Source of the DNA: DASXHD01 sp038239005
Lineage (GTDB): Bacteria; Myxococcota_A; Polyangia; Polyangiales; Polyangiaceae
Assembly: GCA_038239005.1 (NCBI GenBank)
Contig: JBBSFE010000006.1
Coordinates: 1-64,000, forward strand
Direction of reading: 5' to 3'
DNA length: 64,000 nt
The position numbers were made by a program, and so were the translations under genes. Below are positions 46,425 to 54,613 of this stretch, piece by piece. Position 1 is the stretch's first letter. The number at the start of each line of letters is the position of its first letter. The notes under the pieces were generated by a model. It saw nothing but the letters and a program-made list of their open reading frames with translations. It had not been told where the DNA came from and did no database searches.

Positions 46425-47534
46425 CTAGAGCGCGTTGATCCAGTCTGTGATTTCTTGCGTGGCCGTGGTGTCGACGACGTGCGTGACGATGGGTGGCATC
46501 TGGCCGGCGCCGCGCTCGCCCGAGACGGTGACGATGAGGCTCTTCGATGCGTCGTGTGGCAAGAGACGCTTGTACCCGAGCGGCACATACGACGAGTACG
46601 GCGCGCCCGTCGGCGTGATGTTCGCGCTCGTCGTGTACGTGTCGAGCGCCGTCACCACGGCCGTGCCTCCGAGCACGGCGGCCGCTGGCAATCGCGCGAA
46701 GAACCCGGACGAATTAGCTGCAGAATACACGTTCTCGTTGTGGCACGAGACCCCGCATCCGATGTGCATTGCGCCGAGCGCAGCCGCGGCTTTGCCCGTG
46801 GCGTCTTCGGGGAGCGACGCCGTGGTGGTGGAGGGCGGCGCGGTCAGCTTGTTGTTCTTCGAAAGCCAATCGAGCGTCGCGCCTTGCGCAGCCGACAGCG
46901 AGAGCGCAATCGCCTCGATGCCGAGCAGCTGATCGGCGCGCCCCGAGTGGCAGGTGTTGCAGTAATCGTGTTTCGGAATTTCGTACGTCGCGACGACGTT
47001 CGTTGCGCCATCGTCAAGACGCACGGCGTCCGTTTCGTCGGACGTCCACTGGTAGGTCGTCCAGAGCCACGTGGTCGTCGTCGATTTGTGGAAGATGCGT
47101 GTCTCGATGCGCTTGCCGCCAATCTGGAACTCTTTCCAAACCTTCGTGCCGACCGGAAACACCCACTCGTCCATGTTGGACGTGTCGATCTTCGTGCTCG
47201 GCGGCAAGTAGAGCCAGCGCTGCTTCGTTGCGCCGTCGCTCCACAAGACGACGCCTGGTGCGTACGAAAGGGCAGCGGCGTCCGTCGTCTTGCTCGCGAA
47301 GTTCGTATAGAGGCCGGTGCACGCGAGATGCTGCGGCATGTCGCTCCACACCTGATCGATCCCGCACGTAACGCCGGCTTCGGCTTCGACTGCGACATCG
47401 GCCGCCACATCGACGGCGACATCTGGCGTACCGACATCGAGCGCGGCGTCCGCCCCCGCATCGCTCTCTGCTGGTGAGCCGTCACATGCCGCAAACGCAG
47501 CCGTCGCGAGCGCGAACCCGAGCACACGCCTCAT
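46425..47534 (-). CDS. Lipoprotein with CX2CH/CX3CH haem-like motifs
   Basis: 369 residues from ATG 47534. The signal ends ATAAFAACDGSP; Asp in the +2 position is notable. An Asp/Ala/Val linker precedes a beta-rich domain with YAPGVVLWSDGATKQRWLYLPP, MDEWVFPVGTKVWKEFQIGGKRIETRIF and WLWTTYQWTSDETDA. There is one CXXCH (HDYCNTCHSG) near the middle and one CXXXCH (CGVSCHNENV) later. The order W-D-E-W-x-P-x-G-T-x-x-x-K-E-F and the haem motif recall secreted cytochrome-like proteins of deltaproteobacteria. It is downstream of the 85-residue gene by 10 bases. Confidence 0.75.
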   Translation of the reverse strand: MRRVLGFALATAAFAACDGSPAESDAGADAALDVGTPDVAVDVAADVAVEAEAGVTCGIDQVWSDMPQHLACTGLYTNFASKTTDAAALSYAPGVVLWSDGATKQRWLYLPPSTKIDTSNMDEWVFPVGTKVWKEFQIGGKRIETRIFHKSTTTTWLWTTYQWTSDETDAVRLDDGATNVVATYEIPKHDYCNTCHSGRADQLLGIEAIALSLSAAQGATLDWLSKNNKLTAPPSTTTASLPEDATGKAAAALGAMHIGCGVSCHNENVYSAANSSGFFARLPAAAVLGGTAVVTALDTYTTSANITPTGAPYSSYVPLGYKRLLPHDASKSLIVTVSGERGAGQMPPIVTHVVDTTATQEITDWINAL

Positions 47535-47544
47535 CGAACGGAGA

Positions 47545-47802
47545 TTACGGCGTCTGCGCAAGGTAGTCGATGAGGATGGGCCACTGCGTATCGGTGAGCT
47601 TCACGCGCGTGTGATGCCGTGAAAGCGCGTGCTCGAACTGCGCGCGCGTTCGTTCACCGGGCTCCACACGAACATGGCAGTTGCCGCAAGACGCGTGATG
47701 AATCTCCGCAACCTCGGCGTACTTCTCGGGAATCGGTGTGGTGTGGTGCTCACCACACGCGGTCAACACGAACGCCATGGCTAGAGCCCACCGCACTCTC
47801 AT
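47545..47802 (-). CDS. Small lipoprotein with CXXCH haem motif
   Basis: 85 residues from ATG 47802. The signal MRVRWALAMAFVLTACG has a lipobox. The mature 67 residues contain HHASCGNCHVRVEPGERTRAQFEHALSRHHTRV followed by DTQWPILIDYLA. This is a minimal mono-haem c-type domain with CGNCH; the axial sixth ligand is not clear. It sits 4 bases after the HAD phosphatase stop and 10 before the larger haem-motif lipoprotein, so all three are one transcript. Confidence 0.7.
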   Translation of the reverse strand: MRVRWALAMAFVLTACGEHHTTPIPEKYAEVAEIHHASCGNCHVRVEPGERTRAQFEHALSRHHTRVKLTDTQWPILIDYLAQTP

Positions 47803-47806
47803 CGGT

Positions 47807-48649
47807 CTACTTCGCGCGGACGCCAAACGCGAGCTCGACTGCGTGCGCGACGCCGCCGCCGCGGAGCGATGTGTGGTCGAGCTGGTCGCTTGCTTCGGAT
47901 TTGACGGCGCTTGGCGCGTGGCCCATCGCGAAGGAGCGACCCGCGACTTTGAGCATGGGGATGTCGTTGATCCAATCGCCGATGGCGACCACTTCGTCGA
48001 GCGATACATTGTAGTGATCGGCGAGGTATCGAAGTGCGGTGCCTTTGTCGCCGCCGGCGGCGCGAACGATCATGCCCCAGCGATCGTCGACGTTCTTCGC
48101 GGGGAACATCGCAACCTGCGCGTGCTCGCCGACGGTCTTCGCGATGGCCGCGACCGCGCCGTGAATTTGATCGCGCTCGCCGACCGCAACGACCGCAGTC
48201 ACGCCGTCGGAGTGATCCCAAAACGGATGCGCGACGGTTCGCGGCGCGGAGACGAGCGACGTCGACCACGTGCTGACGTAACCGAGATACGGAACGCCAT
48301 CTTGGTCGTAGACGACTTGATCTTGCGCGAAGAGAAACGTGGCTGCGCGTGACTCTTCCATCGCTGCGCGAAGCGCTCGCGCGCGATCACCCGAGAGCGA
48401 ATGACAGTGGAGCGTCTTGTGCGTTTCCGTGGAGACGATGTGGCTGCCGTCGACGCACGCGACCGGGCCGCGAATGCCGAGACGCTCGGCCGTCGGACGC
48501 GTGCCTGAGTACAACCGGCCCGTGGCGATGGTGACGTGGATGCCGCGATCGAGGAGTGCTCGCAGCGCAGCGACGTCCACGTCGTGTGCGACGCCAGTGG
48601 GATCGAGAAGCGTGCCGTCGAGATCGACCGCGCAGAGCTTGAAGCTCAC
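47807..48649 (-). CDS. HAD-family (Cof-type) phosphatase
   Basis: 280 residues from a GTG overlapping the rpmA stop (GTGA). HAD motifs: I LCAVDLDGTLLD, II VTIATGR, a conserved Lys in GGDKGTALRYL, and IV VVAIGDWINDIPML. The IIB cap lies between II and the Lys. Cof-type phosphatases dephosphorylate sugar phosphates and cofactor precursors in the cytosol. The first residue of the Asp-Leu-Asp pair is the nucleophile. In many bacteria the gene after rpmA encodes the GTPase Obg; here a HAD enzyme holds that place. Confidence 0.9.
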   Translation of the reverse strand: MSFKLCAVDLDGTLLDPTGVAHDVDVAALRALLDRGIHVTIATGRLYSGTRPTAERLGIRGPVACVDGSHIVSTETHKTLHCHSLSGDRARALRAAMEESRAATFLFAQDQVVYDQDGVPYLGYVSTWSTSLVSAPRTVAHPFWDHSDGVTAVVAVGERDQIHGAVAAIAKTVGEHAQVAMFPAKNVDDRWGMIVRAAGGDKGTALRYLADHYNVSLDEVVAIGDWINDIPMLKVAGRSFAMGHAPSAVKSEASDQLDHTSLRGGGVAHAVELAFGVRAK

Positions 48650-48906
48650 GAAGCGGCTGGGTAGACCGAAACCTTGCGCTGATCCTTCGTGCGGTATTCG
48701 TATTTCACGACGCCATCGACAAGAGCGAAGAGCGTGAAGTCTTTGCCGAGGCCGACGTTCTTGCCGGCGGCAATCGTGCTGCCGACCTGACGAACGAGGA
48801 TGCTGCCGGCCGAGACGCTCTCGCCGCCGTACACCTTCACGCCACGACGCTGCGAGTTCGAGTCACGACCGTTGCGTGTGCTGCCTGCACCTTTTTTGTG
48901 AGCCAT
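48646..48906 (-). CDS. rpmA: 50S ribosomal protein L27
   Basis: 86 residues, MAHKKGAGSTRNGRDSNSQRRGVKVYGGE and then SVSAGSILVRQVGSTIAAGKNVGLGKDFTLFALVDG. The sequence aligns with bL27 along its whole length. The N-terminal AHKKGAGS tail reaches the peptidyl-transferase centre. It follows rplU by 2 bases and overlaps the next gene by 4. Confidence 0.98.
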   Translation of the reverse strand: MAHKKGAGSTRNGRDSNSQRRGVKVYGGESVSAGSILVRQVGSTIAAGKNVGLGKDFTLFALVDGVVKYEYRTKDQRKVSVYPAAS

Positions 48907-48908
48907 GA

Positions 48909-49217
48909 CTAACCCGTGATGTCCGTGATTTGGAGCGTGGTGAACGGCTGACGATGCCCGTTCTTGCGGCGGTAGTTTTTGCGACGGCGGAACTTGAAGA
49001 TGATGAGCTTCTCGCCGCGACCGTGCTCGAGGATCTTCGCTGCGACCGTGGCGCCCGCGACGAGCGGCTTGCCGAGCTTGACGGATTCGCCGCCGAGCAT
49101 GAGGACCTGATCGAGGTTGATGGTGGCGCCAATTTCGCCTTCGAGCTTCTCGACGAAGATCTTGTCTCCGGATTTGACTCGATACTGCTTTCCGCCCGTT
49201 TTGATGACCGCGTACAT
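48909..49217 (-). CDS. rplU: 50S ribosomal protein L21
   Basis: 102 residues, MYAVIKTGGKQYRVKSGDKIFVEKLEGEIG and then IIFKFRRRKNYRRKNGHRQPFTTLQITDI. This is a standard-length bL21. It is the first gene of the unit rplU-rpmA-HAD-haem lipoproteins. GAGGG stands 5 bases before the ATG, and a good sigma-70-like promoter lies about 57 bases upstream. Confidence 0.98.
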   Translation of the reverse strand: MYAVIKTGGKQYRVKSGDKIFVEKLEGEIGATINLDQVLMLGGESVKLGKPLVAGATVAAKILEHGRGEKLIIFKFRRRKNYRRKNGHRQPFTTLQITDITG

Positions 49218-49273
49218 GATTCCCTCTTCAGTGTTGCTGACCGTCGCGAGGCGCCGGCAGCGGGGGACGCGGG

Positions 49274-49301
49274 AGTATACGGATGCGACTTCGATTGTAA
49301 A
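49274..49301 (-). promoter_or_regulatory. Sigma-70-like promoter of rplU operon
   Basis: On the minus strand TTTACA (49296-49301) and TATACT (49274-49279) are separated by 16 bases; each matches the consensus at five of six positions. The start would leave a roughly 50-base leader before the rplU Shine-Dalgarno site. Confidence 0.6.
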
Positions 49302-49322
49302 GTGCGTAGGCGCGTCCCTTGC

Positions 49323-49328
49323 TACGCT
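49323..49328 (+). promoter_or_regulatory. TANNNT -10 box (leaderless-type)
   Basis: TACGCT lies 6 bases before the ATG at 49335. The rplU promoter is just upstream on the opposite strand. Confidence 0.5.
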
Positions 49329-49334
49329 TGGGGT

Positions 49335-49970
49335 ATGGCGTGGTCTCAGCTCCGAATCACCGCGTGTTTCCTGCTAGTTGCGTGTAGCGCCCAAGACCCA
49401 GGGGTGGAAGGTTTAACCAGGGGTGAGTTCAAAGACGGGGGCTCATCGCTCGATGGGGCCAAGTCCGACTCGGGTTCCAAAGACGGCAGCGCTGATGGAA
49501 GCACGACCGACGGCGGCGACGGGAGCGCTTCGGCGACGGCATTCACCGGTGCTGGTGCGTGGGCGACAGGAAAACCCGCCACGAGCGCCGTGACATTTCA
49601 CGCGAACAACAGTGTCGGTGTGGTGCCAGGCAAGGACCAGGATTGTCTCAGCTGCCACAAGATGGCCGGGTCTGGGCCGCAGTTCTTGTTCGCGGGCACC
49701 ATCTTCCAAGACATGAACGGCACGACGCCAGCGGTCGACAAAGAAGTCCGCGTCCGCGGAACCGACGGCAAAGCGTACAGCACGCACTCCGACGCCGACG
49801 GCAACTTCTGGTACTTGCCGGCCGTGGGCGAATCGATCGCCTTCCCCGCGCAATCCGGCGCGCGCGACGCGACCAACACCTCTCTCATGGTGGCCGCCAT
49901 CACCGCCTCGAGCTGCAACGCCGGCGGCTGCCACGACGGCACGACCCAGAAGTACCTCCACCTCCCCTAA
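49335..49970 (+). CDS. Lipoprotein with CXXCH and CX4CH motifs
   Basis: 211 residues. The signal MAWSQLRITACFLLVACSAQ has a lipobox, followed by an Asp/Gly/Ser linker. The domain begins WATGKPATSAVTFHANNSVG and has DQDCLSCHKMAGSG (CXXCH). A beta-sandwich-like DKEVRVRGTDGKAYSTHSDADGNFWYLPAVGE follows, ending with SSCNAGGCHDGTTQKYLHLP (CX4CH). The second spacing is unusual for haem but known in a few multihaem systems. It is divergent from the ribosomal operon that itself ends in two other haem-motif lipoproteins. An envelope electron-transfer role is inferred only. Confidence 0.75.
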   Translation: MAWSQLRITACFLLVACSAQDPGVEGLTRGEFKDGGSSLDGAKSDSGSKDGSADGSTTDGGDGSASATAFTGAGAWATGKPATSAVTFHANNSVGVVPGKDQDCLSCHKMAGSGPQFLFAGTIFQDMNGTTPAVDKEVRVRGTDGKAYSTHSDADGNFWYLPAVGESIAFPAQSGARDATNTSLMVAAITASSCNAGGCHDGTTQKYLHLP

Positions 49971-49981
49971 GTCGAACGCAG

Positions 49982-50103
49982 CCTAAGACAGCCGCCAAGG
50001 CGCCAGAAGAGAAGAAGATGGGTTCAAACCGCACGTAACGCGCGGTTTGAACCAACTCTCTTCTCGTCTGCTGGCGCCTTGGCGCCTTGGCGGCTGTCTT
50101 AGG
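49982..50103 (+). repeat. Long palindromic repeat element (GCCAAGGCGCC type)
   Basis: The two outer arms (CCTAAGACAGCCGCC to the left, its complement ending CTGTCTTAGG to the right) pair over about 25 bp each, with one extra AAGGCGCC unit on the right. The inner 12-bp arms GGTTCAAACCGC (50021-50032) and GCGGTTTGAACC (50042-50053) pair perfectly. The whole 122 bp could fold as one long hairpin and may act as a transcription terminator for the gene ending at 49970. A related half-element lies at 60519. Confidence 0.85.
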
Positions 50104-50130
50104 ATGGGCATCGCGCGGTTGTGTTGGAGT

Positions 50131-51750
50131 ATGGTGCGGCCGCCGATGGGAGCCGGGTACCTTGCGATTGTTTTGCATGCGCATTTGCCGTTTGTGCGGC
50201 ATCCCGAGCATGAGAGGCATCTGGAGGAGCGCTGGTTTTACGAGGCGCTGATCGAGTGTTACTTGCCGCTCGTCGACATGCTCGACCGGCTCGCGCGCGA
50301 TGAGGTGCCCGTCGCGATGACGATGAGCCTCACGCCGCCTCTCGCGGCGATGATGCGCGACGAGCTTTTGCGGAAGCGCTTCGAGGGGCACCTCTCACGC
50401 ATGGAGGCGCTCGCAGAAAAAGAAATGAAGCGCCTCTACGGCGACGCGGAGCTTGCGCCGCTCGCCACGTTTTATCGCGAGGAGATGGCGCGCGTTCGCG
50501 CTGTGTGGGAGCGACACGACGGCGACGTGATTGGTGCACTCTGCAAGCATTGGGATGCCGGCCGCATCGAGCTTCTCACCTGCTCCGCGACGCACTGCTA
50601 CTTGCCCGGCATGCTGCGCGAGCCCGGCGGCATTCGCGCGCAGCTCGAGCTCGGCATGGATGGGTTCGAAGCGCTCGTCGGGCGCCGGCCCCTCGGCATG
50701 TGGCTGCCCGAGTGCGCGTACCACCCCGACATCGACAGCGCACTCGCCGGTGCTGGCGTGCGCTTCACGATCCTCGACACGCATGGCGTCGTTCGCGCGC
50801 GACCGCAGCCGCCGTTCGGCGAGCACGCACCGATTCTCTCGCCCGGTGGCGTCGCGTTCTTCGCGCGCGATCAGGAATCGAGTCGCCAAGTGTGGTCGCG
50901 CGAAGAAGGCTATCCGGGCGACGCCTACTATCGCGACTTCTACCGCGACATCGGCTTCGATCTTCCGGAGGAGCACCTCTACGGAGAAGTCGTCGGCGAC
51001 GGCAACCGCTTGATGACGGGCATCAAGTACTACCGCATCACCGGCAAGAACCTCGAGAAGCAACCTTACATCCCGCATGTCGCTAGGGCGCGCGCGTGGG
51101 AGCACGCCGGTGACTTCGTCAGAAACCGCGCAACGCAAATCGCCTATCTCTCGCGCACGATGGGCGGCGTCGCGCCGATCGTCGTTTCACCCTACGACGC
51201 CGAGCTCTTCGGTCACTGGTGGTACGAGGGTCCCATGTTTCTCGAGGCCGTGTTCCGCCGTCTCGCGGAAGACGCGGGCGAGGTCGATCCGATCACGCTG
51301 CGCGCGTATCTCGACAAGCATCCCGTCGCCGCAACAGCGACGCCGAGCGCGTCGTCGTGGGGCGCGGGCGGTTACGGCGAAGTGTGGGTCGGCCCGAAGA
51401 GCGCATGGGTCTGGCGCCACGTGCATCACGCAACGCGCTACGCATCATGGCTCGTACAACGGCATCGCGGCGCAACGGGCGTGCGCGGGCGCGCGCTCGA
51501 TCAAATCGTTCGCGAGCTCTTGCTCCTTCAATCGAGCGATTGGCCGTTCATTCTCCACACCGGCACTTCCAGCGGTTATGCGCTCGCGCGCATTCAAGCG
51601 CACGATCATCGGTTGCGCCGCCTCGCGCACATCCTCGAATCGGATGCCGTGCCGTCCGCCGATGAAACGAAATGGATCGACGACGTCTGCGCGCGCGACA
51701 ACTTCTTGTGGCAGCTCGAAGGCGAAACGCTCCGAGCGCCCTTCGACTGA
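50131..51750 (+). CDS. GH57 1,4-alpha-glucan branching enzyme
   Basis: About 539 residues (ATG 50131; an inner ATG at 50146 is equally likely). It begins GYLAIVLHAHLPFVRHPEHER, the GH57 motif 1. Then come the Trp-rich MWLPECAYHPDID motif with the catalytic Glu nucleophile, HLYGEVVGDGNRLMTGIKYYRI, the VVSPYDAELFGHWWYEGP motif with the general-acid Asp, and a C-terminal helical part. The layout matches the GH57/DUF1957 branching enzymes (Thermotoga/Thermococcus type) that make alpha-1,6 branches in glycogen. It is cytosolic and starts 27 bases after the palindromic element. Confidence 0.9.
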   Translation: MVRPPMGAGYLAIVLHAHLPFVRHPEHERHLEERWFYEALIECYLPLVDMLDRLARDEVPVAMTMSLTPPLAAMMRDELLRKRFEGHLSRMEALAEKEMKRLYGDAELAPLATFYREEMARVRAVWERHDGDVIGALCKHWDAGRIELLTCSATHCYLPGMLREPGGIRAQLELGMDGFEALVGRRPLGMWLPECAYHPDIDSALAGAGVRFTILDTHGVVRARPQPPFGEHAPILSPGGVAFFARDQESSRQVWSREEGYPGDAYYRDFYRDIGFDLPEEHLYGEVVGDGNRLMTGIKYYRITGKNLEKQPYIPHVARARAWEHAGDFVRNRATQIAYLSRTMGGVAPIVVSPYDAELFGHWWYEGPMFLEAVFRRLAEDAGEVDPITLRAYLDKHPVAATATPSASSWGAGGYGEVWVGPKSAWVWRHVHHATRYASWLVQRHRGATGVRGRALDQIVRELLLLQSSDWPFILHTGTSSGYALARIQAHDHRLRRLAHILESDAVPSADETKWIDDVCARDNFLWQLEGETLRAPFD

Positions 51751-51775
51751 TTAACAAGATACCATCGACCGAGCC

Positions 51776-52672
51776 GTGAAACTCGAAGGCACCTACACCG
51801 CGCTCGTCACTCCATTTTCCGCCGACGGCGCAATCGATTGGCCTGCGTTCGATCGTGTGATCGACGATCAGCTCGCCGGCAACATCACCGGGCTCGTTCC
51901 CTGCGGAACGACCGGCGAGAGCCCTGCGCTTTCTTCCGAAGAGCAACGCGACGTCATCACGCGAACGGTCGCACGCGCAAAGGGCAAAGCGTCGGTGATC
52001 GCAGGCGCGGGCTCGAGCAGCACCGCACACGCCATCGACCTCGCAAAGCAAGCCGAGCGCGCTGGCGCCGACGCCGTGATGATCGTCGTGCCGTACTACA
52101 ACAAGCCGACCCAAGAAGGGCTCGTCCGCCACTTCGTCGGCGTTGCGAAATCCGTCGCGTGTCCTGTCGTCATCTACAACATCCCTGGCCGCAGCGGCGT
52201 CGACCTTGGCGTCTCCGCGATGGCGCAAATCTGCGACGCCGCAACCAACGTCGTCGCGACGAAAGAAGCCACGGGCAACGTCGTGCGCGCGCAGCAGCTC
52301 GCAGTTCGCTTCGGCGATCGCCTCGTTGTCGTCTCCGGAGACGACGCACTCACGCTTCCGATGATCGCCGTTGGCGCGCGCGGCGTCATCAGCGTCGCGT
52401 CGAACGTCATTCCCGGTCAGGTCGTCGCTGCAACGAAGCTGGCGCTCTCGGGCGATCTCGCGCGCGCGCGCGCCGCACACTTGCGCCTGCTCCCTCTCTA
52501 CGATGCGCTCTTCATCGAGCCCGGTGTCGCATCGGCGAAAGCGATCCTCGCGAAGCGCGGTATCTGCTCCGACATCTTGCGCGAGCCGATGACGCCGCTC
52601 GGTGACATCGCGCGTCGCGTCGTGCTTGCTGCGTTCGAAGCCGTGAAGACCGCGAACGAGGCGAGCGCGTGA
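51776..52672 (+). CDS. dapA: 4-hydroxy-tetrahydrodipicolinate synthase
   Basis: 298 residues from a GTG. The (beta/alpha)8 DHDPS fold has TALVTPFSADGAIDW, GLVPCGTTGESPALS (Thr45-Thr46 pocket), VVPYYNKPTQEGL, VVIYNIPGRSGVDL (Tyr134) and the Schiff-base Lys163 in VVATKEATGN. It condenses pyruvate with aspartate semialdehyde, the first committed step of the diaminopimelate/lysine branch. It is coupled by GTGA to dapB. Confidence 0.96.
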   Translation: MKLEGTYTALVTPFSADGAIDWPAFDRVIDDQLAGNITGLVPCGTTGESPALSSEEQRDVITRTVARAKGKASVIAGAGSSSTAHAIDLAKQAERAGADAVMIVVPYYNKPTQEGLVRHFVGVAKSVACPVVIYNIPGRSGVDLGVSAMAQICDAATNVVATKEATGNVVRAQQLAVRFGDRLVVVSGDDALTLPMIAVGARGVISVASNVIPGQVVAATKLALSGDLARARAAHLRLLPLYDALFIEPGVASAKAILAKRGICSDILREPMTPLGDIARRVVLAAFEAVKTANEASA

Positions 52673-53391
52673 CGCCCATTGCCATCCTCGGGGCGCGGGG
52701 TCGCATGGGGCGCGCGCTCGTTCGTCTTGCGCCCGAGCACGAGACGCAGGTCGTTCTGTCAATCGATGCGGGCGAAGGCGATCTCGGATCGCTCGGAAAT
52801 TCAGGCGCGAAAGTGCTCGTCGATTTTTCGTCGCCCGCCATCGCCGCCGAAGCCGCGCGCGCATGTGCATCCGCCGGCGTCGCTCTCGTGAGCGGAACCA
52901 CCGGCCTCGACGACGCCGCAAAGAAGGCACTCGACGACGCCGCGCGGCAGGTCCCGGTGCTTTGGGAGCCCAACATGAGCGTGGGTCTCTTCGTGCTGGC
53001 GGATGTCGTTCGCCGCGCCCTCGAGATGCTCGGCGAAGGCTTCGACGTCGAGATCGTCGAAACGCATCACGCCATGAAGGTCGACGCACCCAGTGGCACG
53101 GCGCTTCGCCTTGCAGAGATCATCCGCGAAACACGCGGCGGTGAAATCGTCACGGGCCGCAGCGGCAAACCCGGCACACGCAAGCGCGACGAAGTGGGCG
53201 TGCTCGCGATTCGCGGCGGCGACGTCGTCGGCGATCACGTCGTGCACTTCCTCGGAAGCGGCGAGCGCCTCGAGCTCACGCACCGCGCGACGAGCCGCGA
53301 CGTCTTCGCAGTCGGCGCTCTCCGCGCAGCCGCGTGGATCGCGGGCAAACCCGCAGGCCGCTACGGCCTCACCGATGTCCTCAAAAAGTAA
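52669..53391 (+). CDS. dapB: 4-hydroxy-tetrahydrodipicolinate reductase
   Basis: 240 residues from a GTG overlapping the dapA stop. The nucleotide-binding loop is AILGARGRMGRALV, then LVDFSSPAIAAEAA, VSGTTGLDD and the catalytic motif ETHHAMKVDAPSGTAL with the paired His and Lys. EVGVLAIRGGDVVGDH and a final GLTDVLK are also conserved. It reduces the DapA product with NAD(P)H. It ends 11 bases inside the convergent PEGA-like gene. Confidence 0.96.
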   Translation: MTPIAILGARGRMGRALVRLAPEHETQVVLSIDAGEGDLGSLGNSGAKVLVDFSSPAIAAEAARACASAGVALVSGTTGLDDAAKKALDDAARQVPVLWEPNMSVGLFVLADVVRRALEMLGEGFDVEIVETHHAMKVDAPSGTALRLAEIIRETRGGEIVTGRSGKPGTRKRDEVGVLAIRGGDVVGDHVVHFLGSGERLELTHRATSRDVFAVGALRAAAWIAGKPAGRYGLTDVLKK

Positions 53392-54556
53392 GTAGCGCGG
53401 ATACGCCGCCGCCGCCGGGGCCGAATGTCGGCAGGATGCGAAGTGCCATGGGAGGCGGCGCGCCTTCTTCTTTGGGCTTGTCGCTGATGACGAGCACGAC
53501 GCCGACGATGCCGAGCGCAACTGCCGCGCCTCCGAGCGCCCAACCGATGGGCCACACCGTGTTCGCGGTGCTGCGCGACCCGCATGCGTCGCGGTTCGAG
53601 ACGTTGTTTGCGGTTGGGTATGCGGCTTGGCTCGCGGGGCTCGTGCAGAGATCGGTGATGGTGCTCGGAACGCCGCTCGCGTAGTTGTGCCACGTGCTCG
53701 AATCGCTCGCGTAGAGAACACCCGTGACGACCGCGCCGATCGCCGCTGCGCCAGCGACGGCGAGCGTGACGAATCCGATGACGCGTTTGGGATGCCCGGG
53801 CTTCGACGGCTCGACCGGAACGACCGCGTTGGCTTTCATGTCGAACGTGAGATCGCTCTCGACGTTGACGACGACGTTCACGGTTTGTGGCGTCCCCGTG
53901 TACCCGTCGGATTGAACTTCGATCGAGTGCGAGCCGGACCCGACCTGAATCGTGGCCATACCGCCCGTGAGCTTGGTGATGGGTTTGCCATCGACGATGA
54001 TCGTGCCGACTTGCGCGCCCGTGACTTTGATCACGACGGTGCCTTGCGTCGACTGACCCGTGAGTCGATCGAAGAGCTGCACGGCGATGCGCTTGAGGGC
54101 GTCGTCGTTCTGATCTTTGAGGTTGTCGCTGAAGTTTTCTTTGGCGACCTGCTCGGGCTTGCCGCGCGTCCAGAGGTGAACCTCGGCGACGACTTGGTGA
54201 GCGAGCGACGATTTGACGACATTGCCCCAGAAGAAGCGATCGGTCTTCAATTGGTCACCGATGCGCTGCAAGCACGCCGAATCCGGCCGACTGGGACACT
54301 TGAGCGCGGGCAGCAACGTCGATAGCGATTGGTTCGATTCCGCGAGCAGAAGCGACGGCGTCATGCGCACGCGTTGCCGCATGGCTGCCGTGAGAGCGTC
54401 GGCCTGATCTTCGCTTGCGTCGTCCGAGTCGAGCGCGATGACGTGCACCGTCACCGGCTTCTGGGCGAGCGCCACCGTCGGCAGAAGGAGCACCATCACA
54501 GCGACGAGAAGCGACCAAGCAGCCGCGCGCGCGGCCTTAGCACCGGGACAACCCAT
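53381..54556 (-). CDS. Secreted/membrane protein with PEGA-like domain
   Basis: 391 residues from ATG 54556. A Sec signal peptide (AWSLLVAVMVLLLPTVALAQ) is followed by a TolB-like domain (VTVHVIALDSDDASEDQADAL, SLSTLLPALKCPSRPDSACLQRIGDQLKTDRFFWGNVV). A PEGA-like beta unit comes next (VVIKVTGAQVGTIIVDGKPI and IQVGSGSHSIEVQSDGYTG). Two membrane segments near the C-terminus (FVTLAVAGAAAIGAVVTGVLYASD and IGWALGGAAVALGIVGVVLVIS) flank a Cys-containing loop. Myxobacterial proteins of this build are common and have no known role. A TACGCT box lies 7 bases before the ATG. Confidence 0.8.
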   Translation of the reverse strand: MGCPGAKAARAAAWSLLVAVMVLLLPTVALAQKPVTVHVIALDSDDASEDQADALTAAMRQRVRMTPSLLLAESNQSLSTLLPALKCPSRPDSACLQRIGDQLKTDRFFWGNVVKSSLAHQVVAEVHLWTRGKPEQVAKENFSDNLKDQNDDALKRIAVQLFDRLTGQSTQGTVVIKVTGAQVGTIIVDGKPITKLTGGMATIQVGSGSHSIEVQSDGYTGTPQTVNVVVNVESDLTFDMKANAVVPVEPSKPGHPKRVIGFVTLAVAGAAAIGAVVTGVLYASDSSTWHNYASGVPSTITDLCTSPASQAAYPTANNVSNRDACGSRSTANTVWPIGWALGGAAVALGIVGVVLVISDKPKEEGAPPPMALRILPTFGPGGGGVSALLTF

Positions 54557-54563
54557 GAGAGCC

Positions 54564-54569
54564 AGCGTA
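54564..54569 (-). promoter_or_regulatory. TANNNT -10 box (leaderless-type)
   Basis: TACGCT on the minus strand lies 7 bases before the ATG at 54556. Confidence 0.4.
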
Positions 54570-54613
54570 ACGCGATCCAGCACGCCTTATCAATGATGCT
54601 ACAAACGCTGGCG

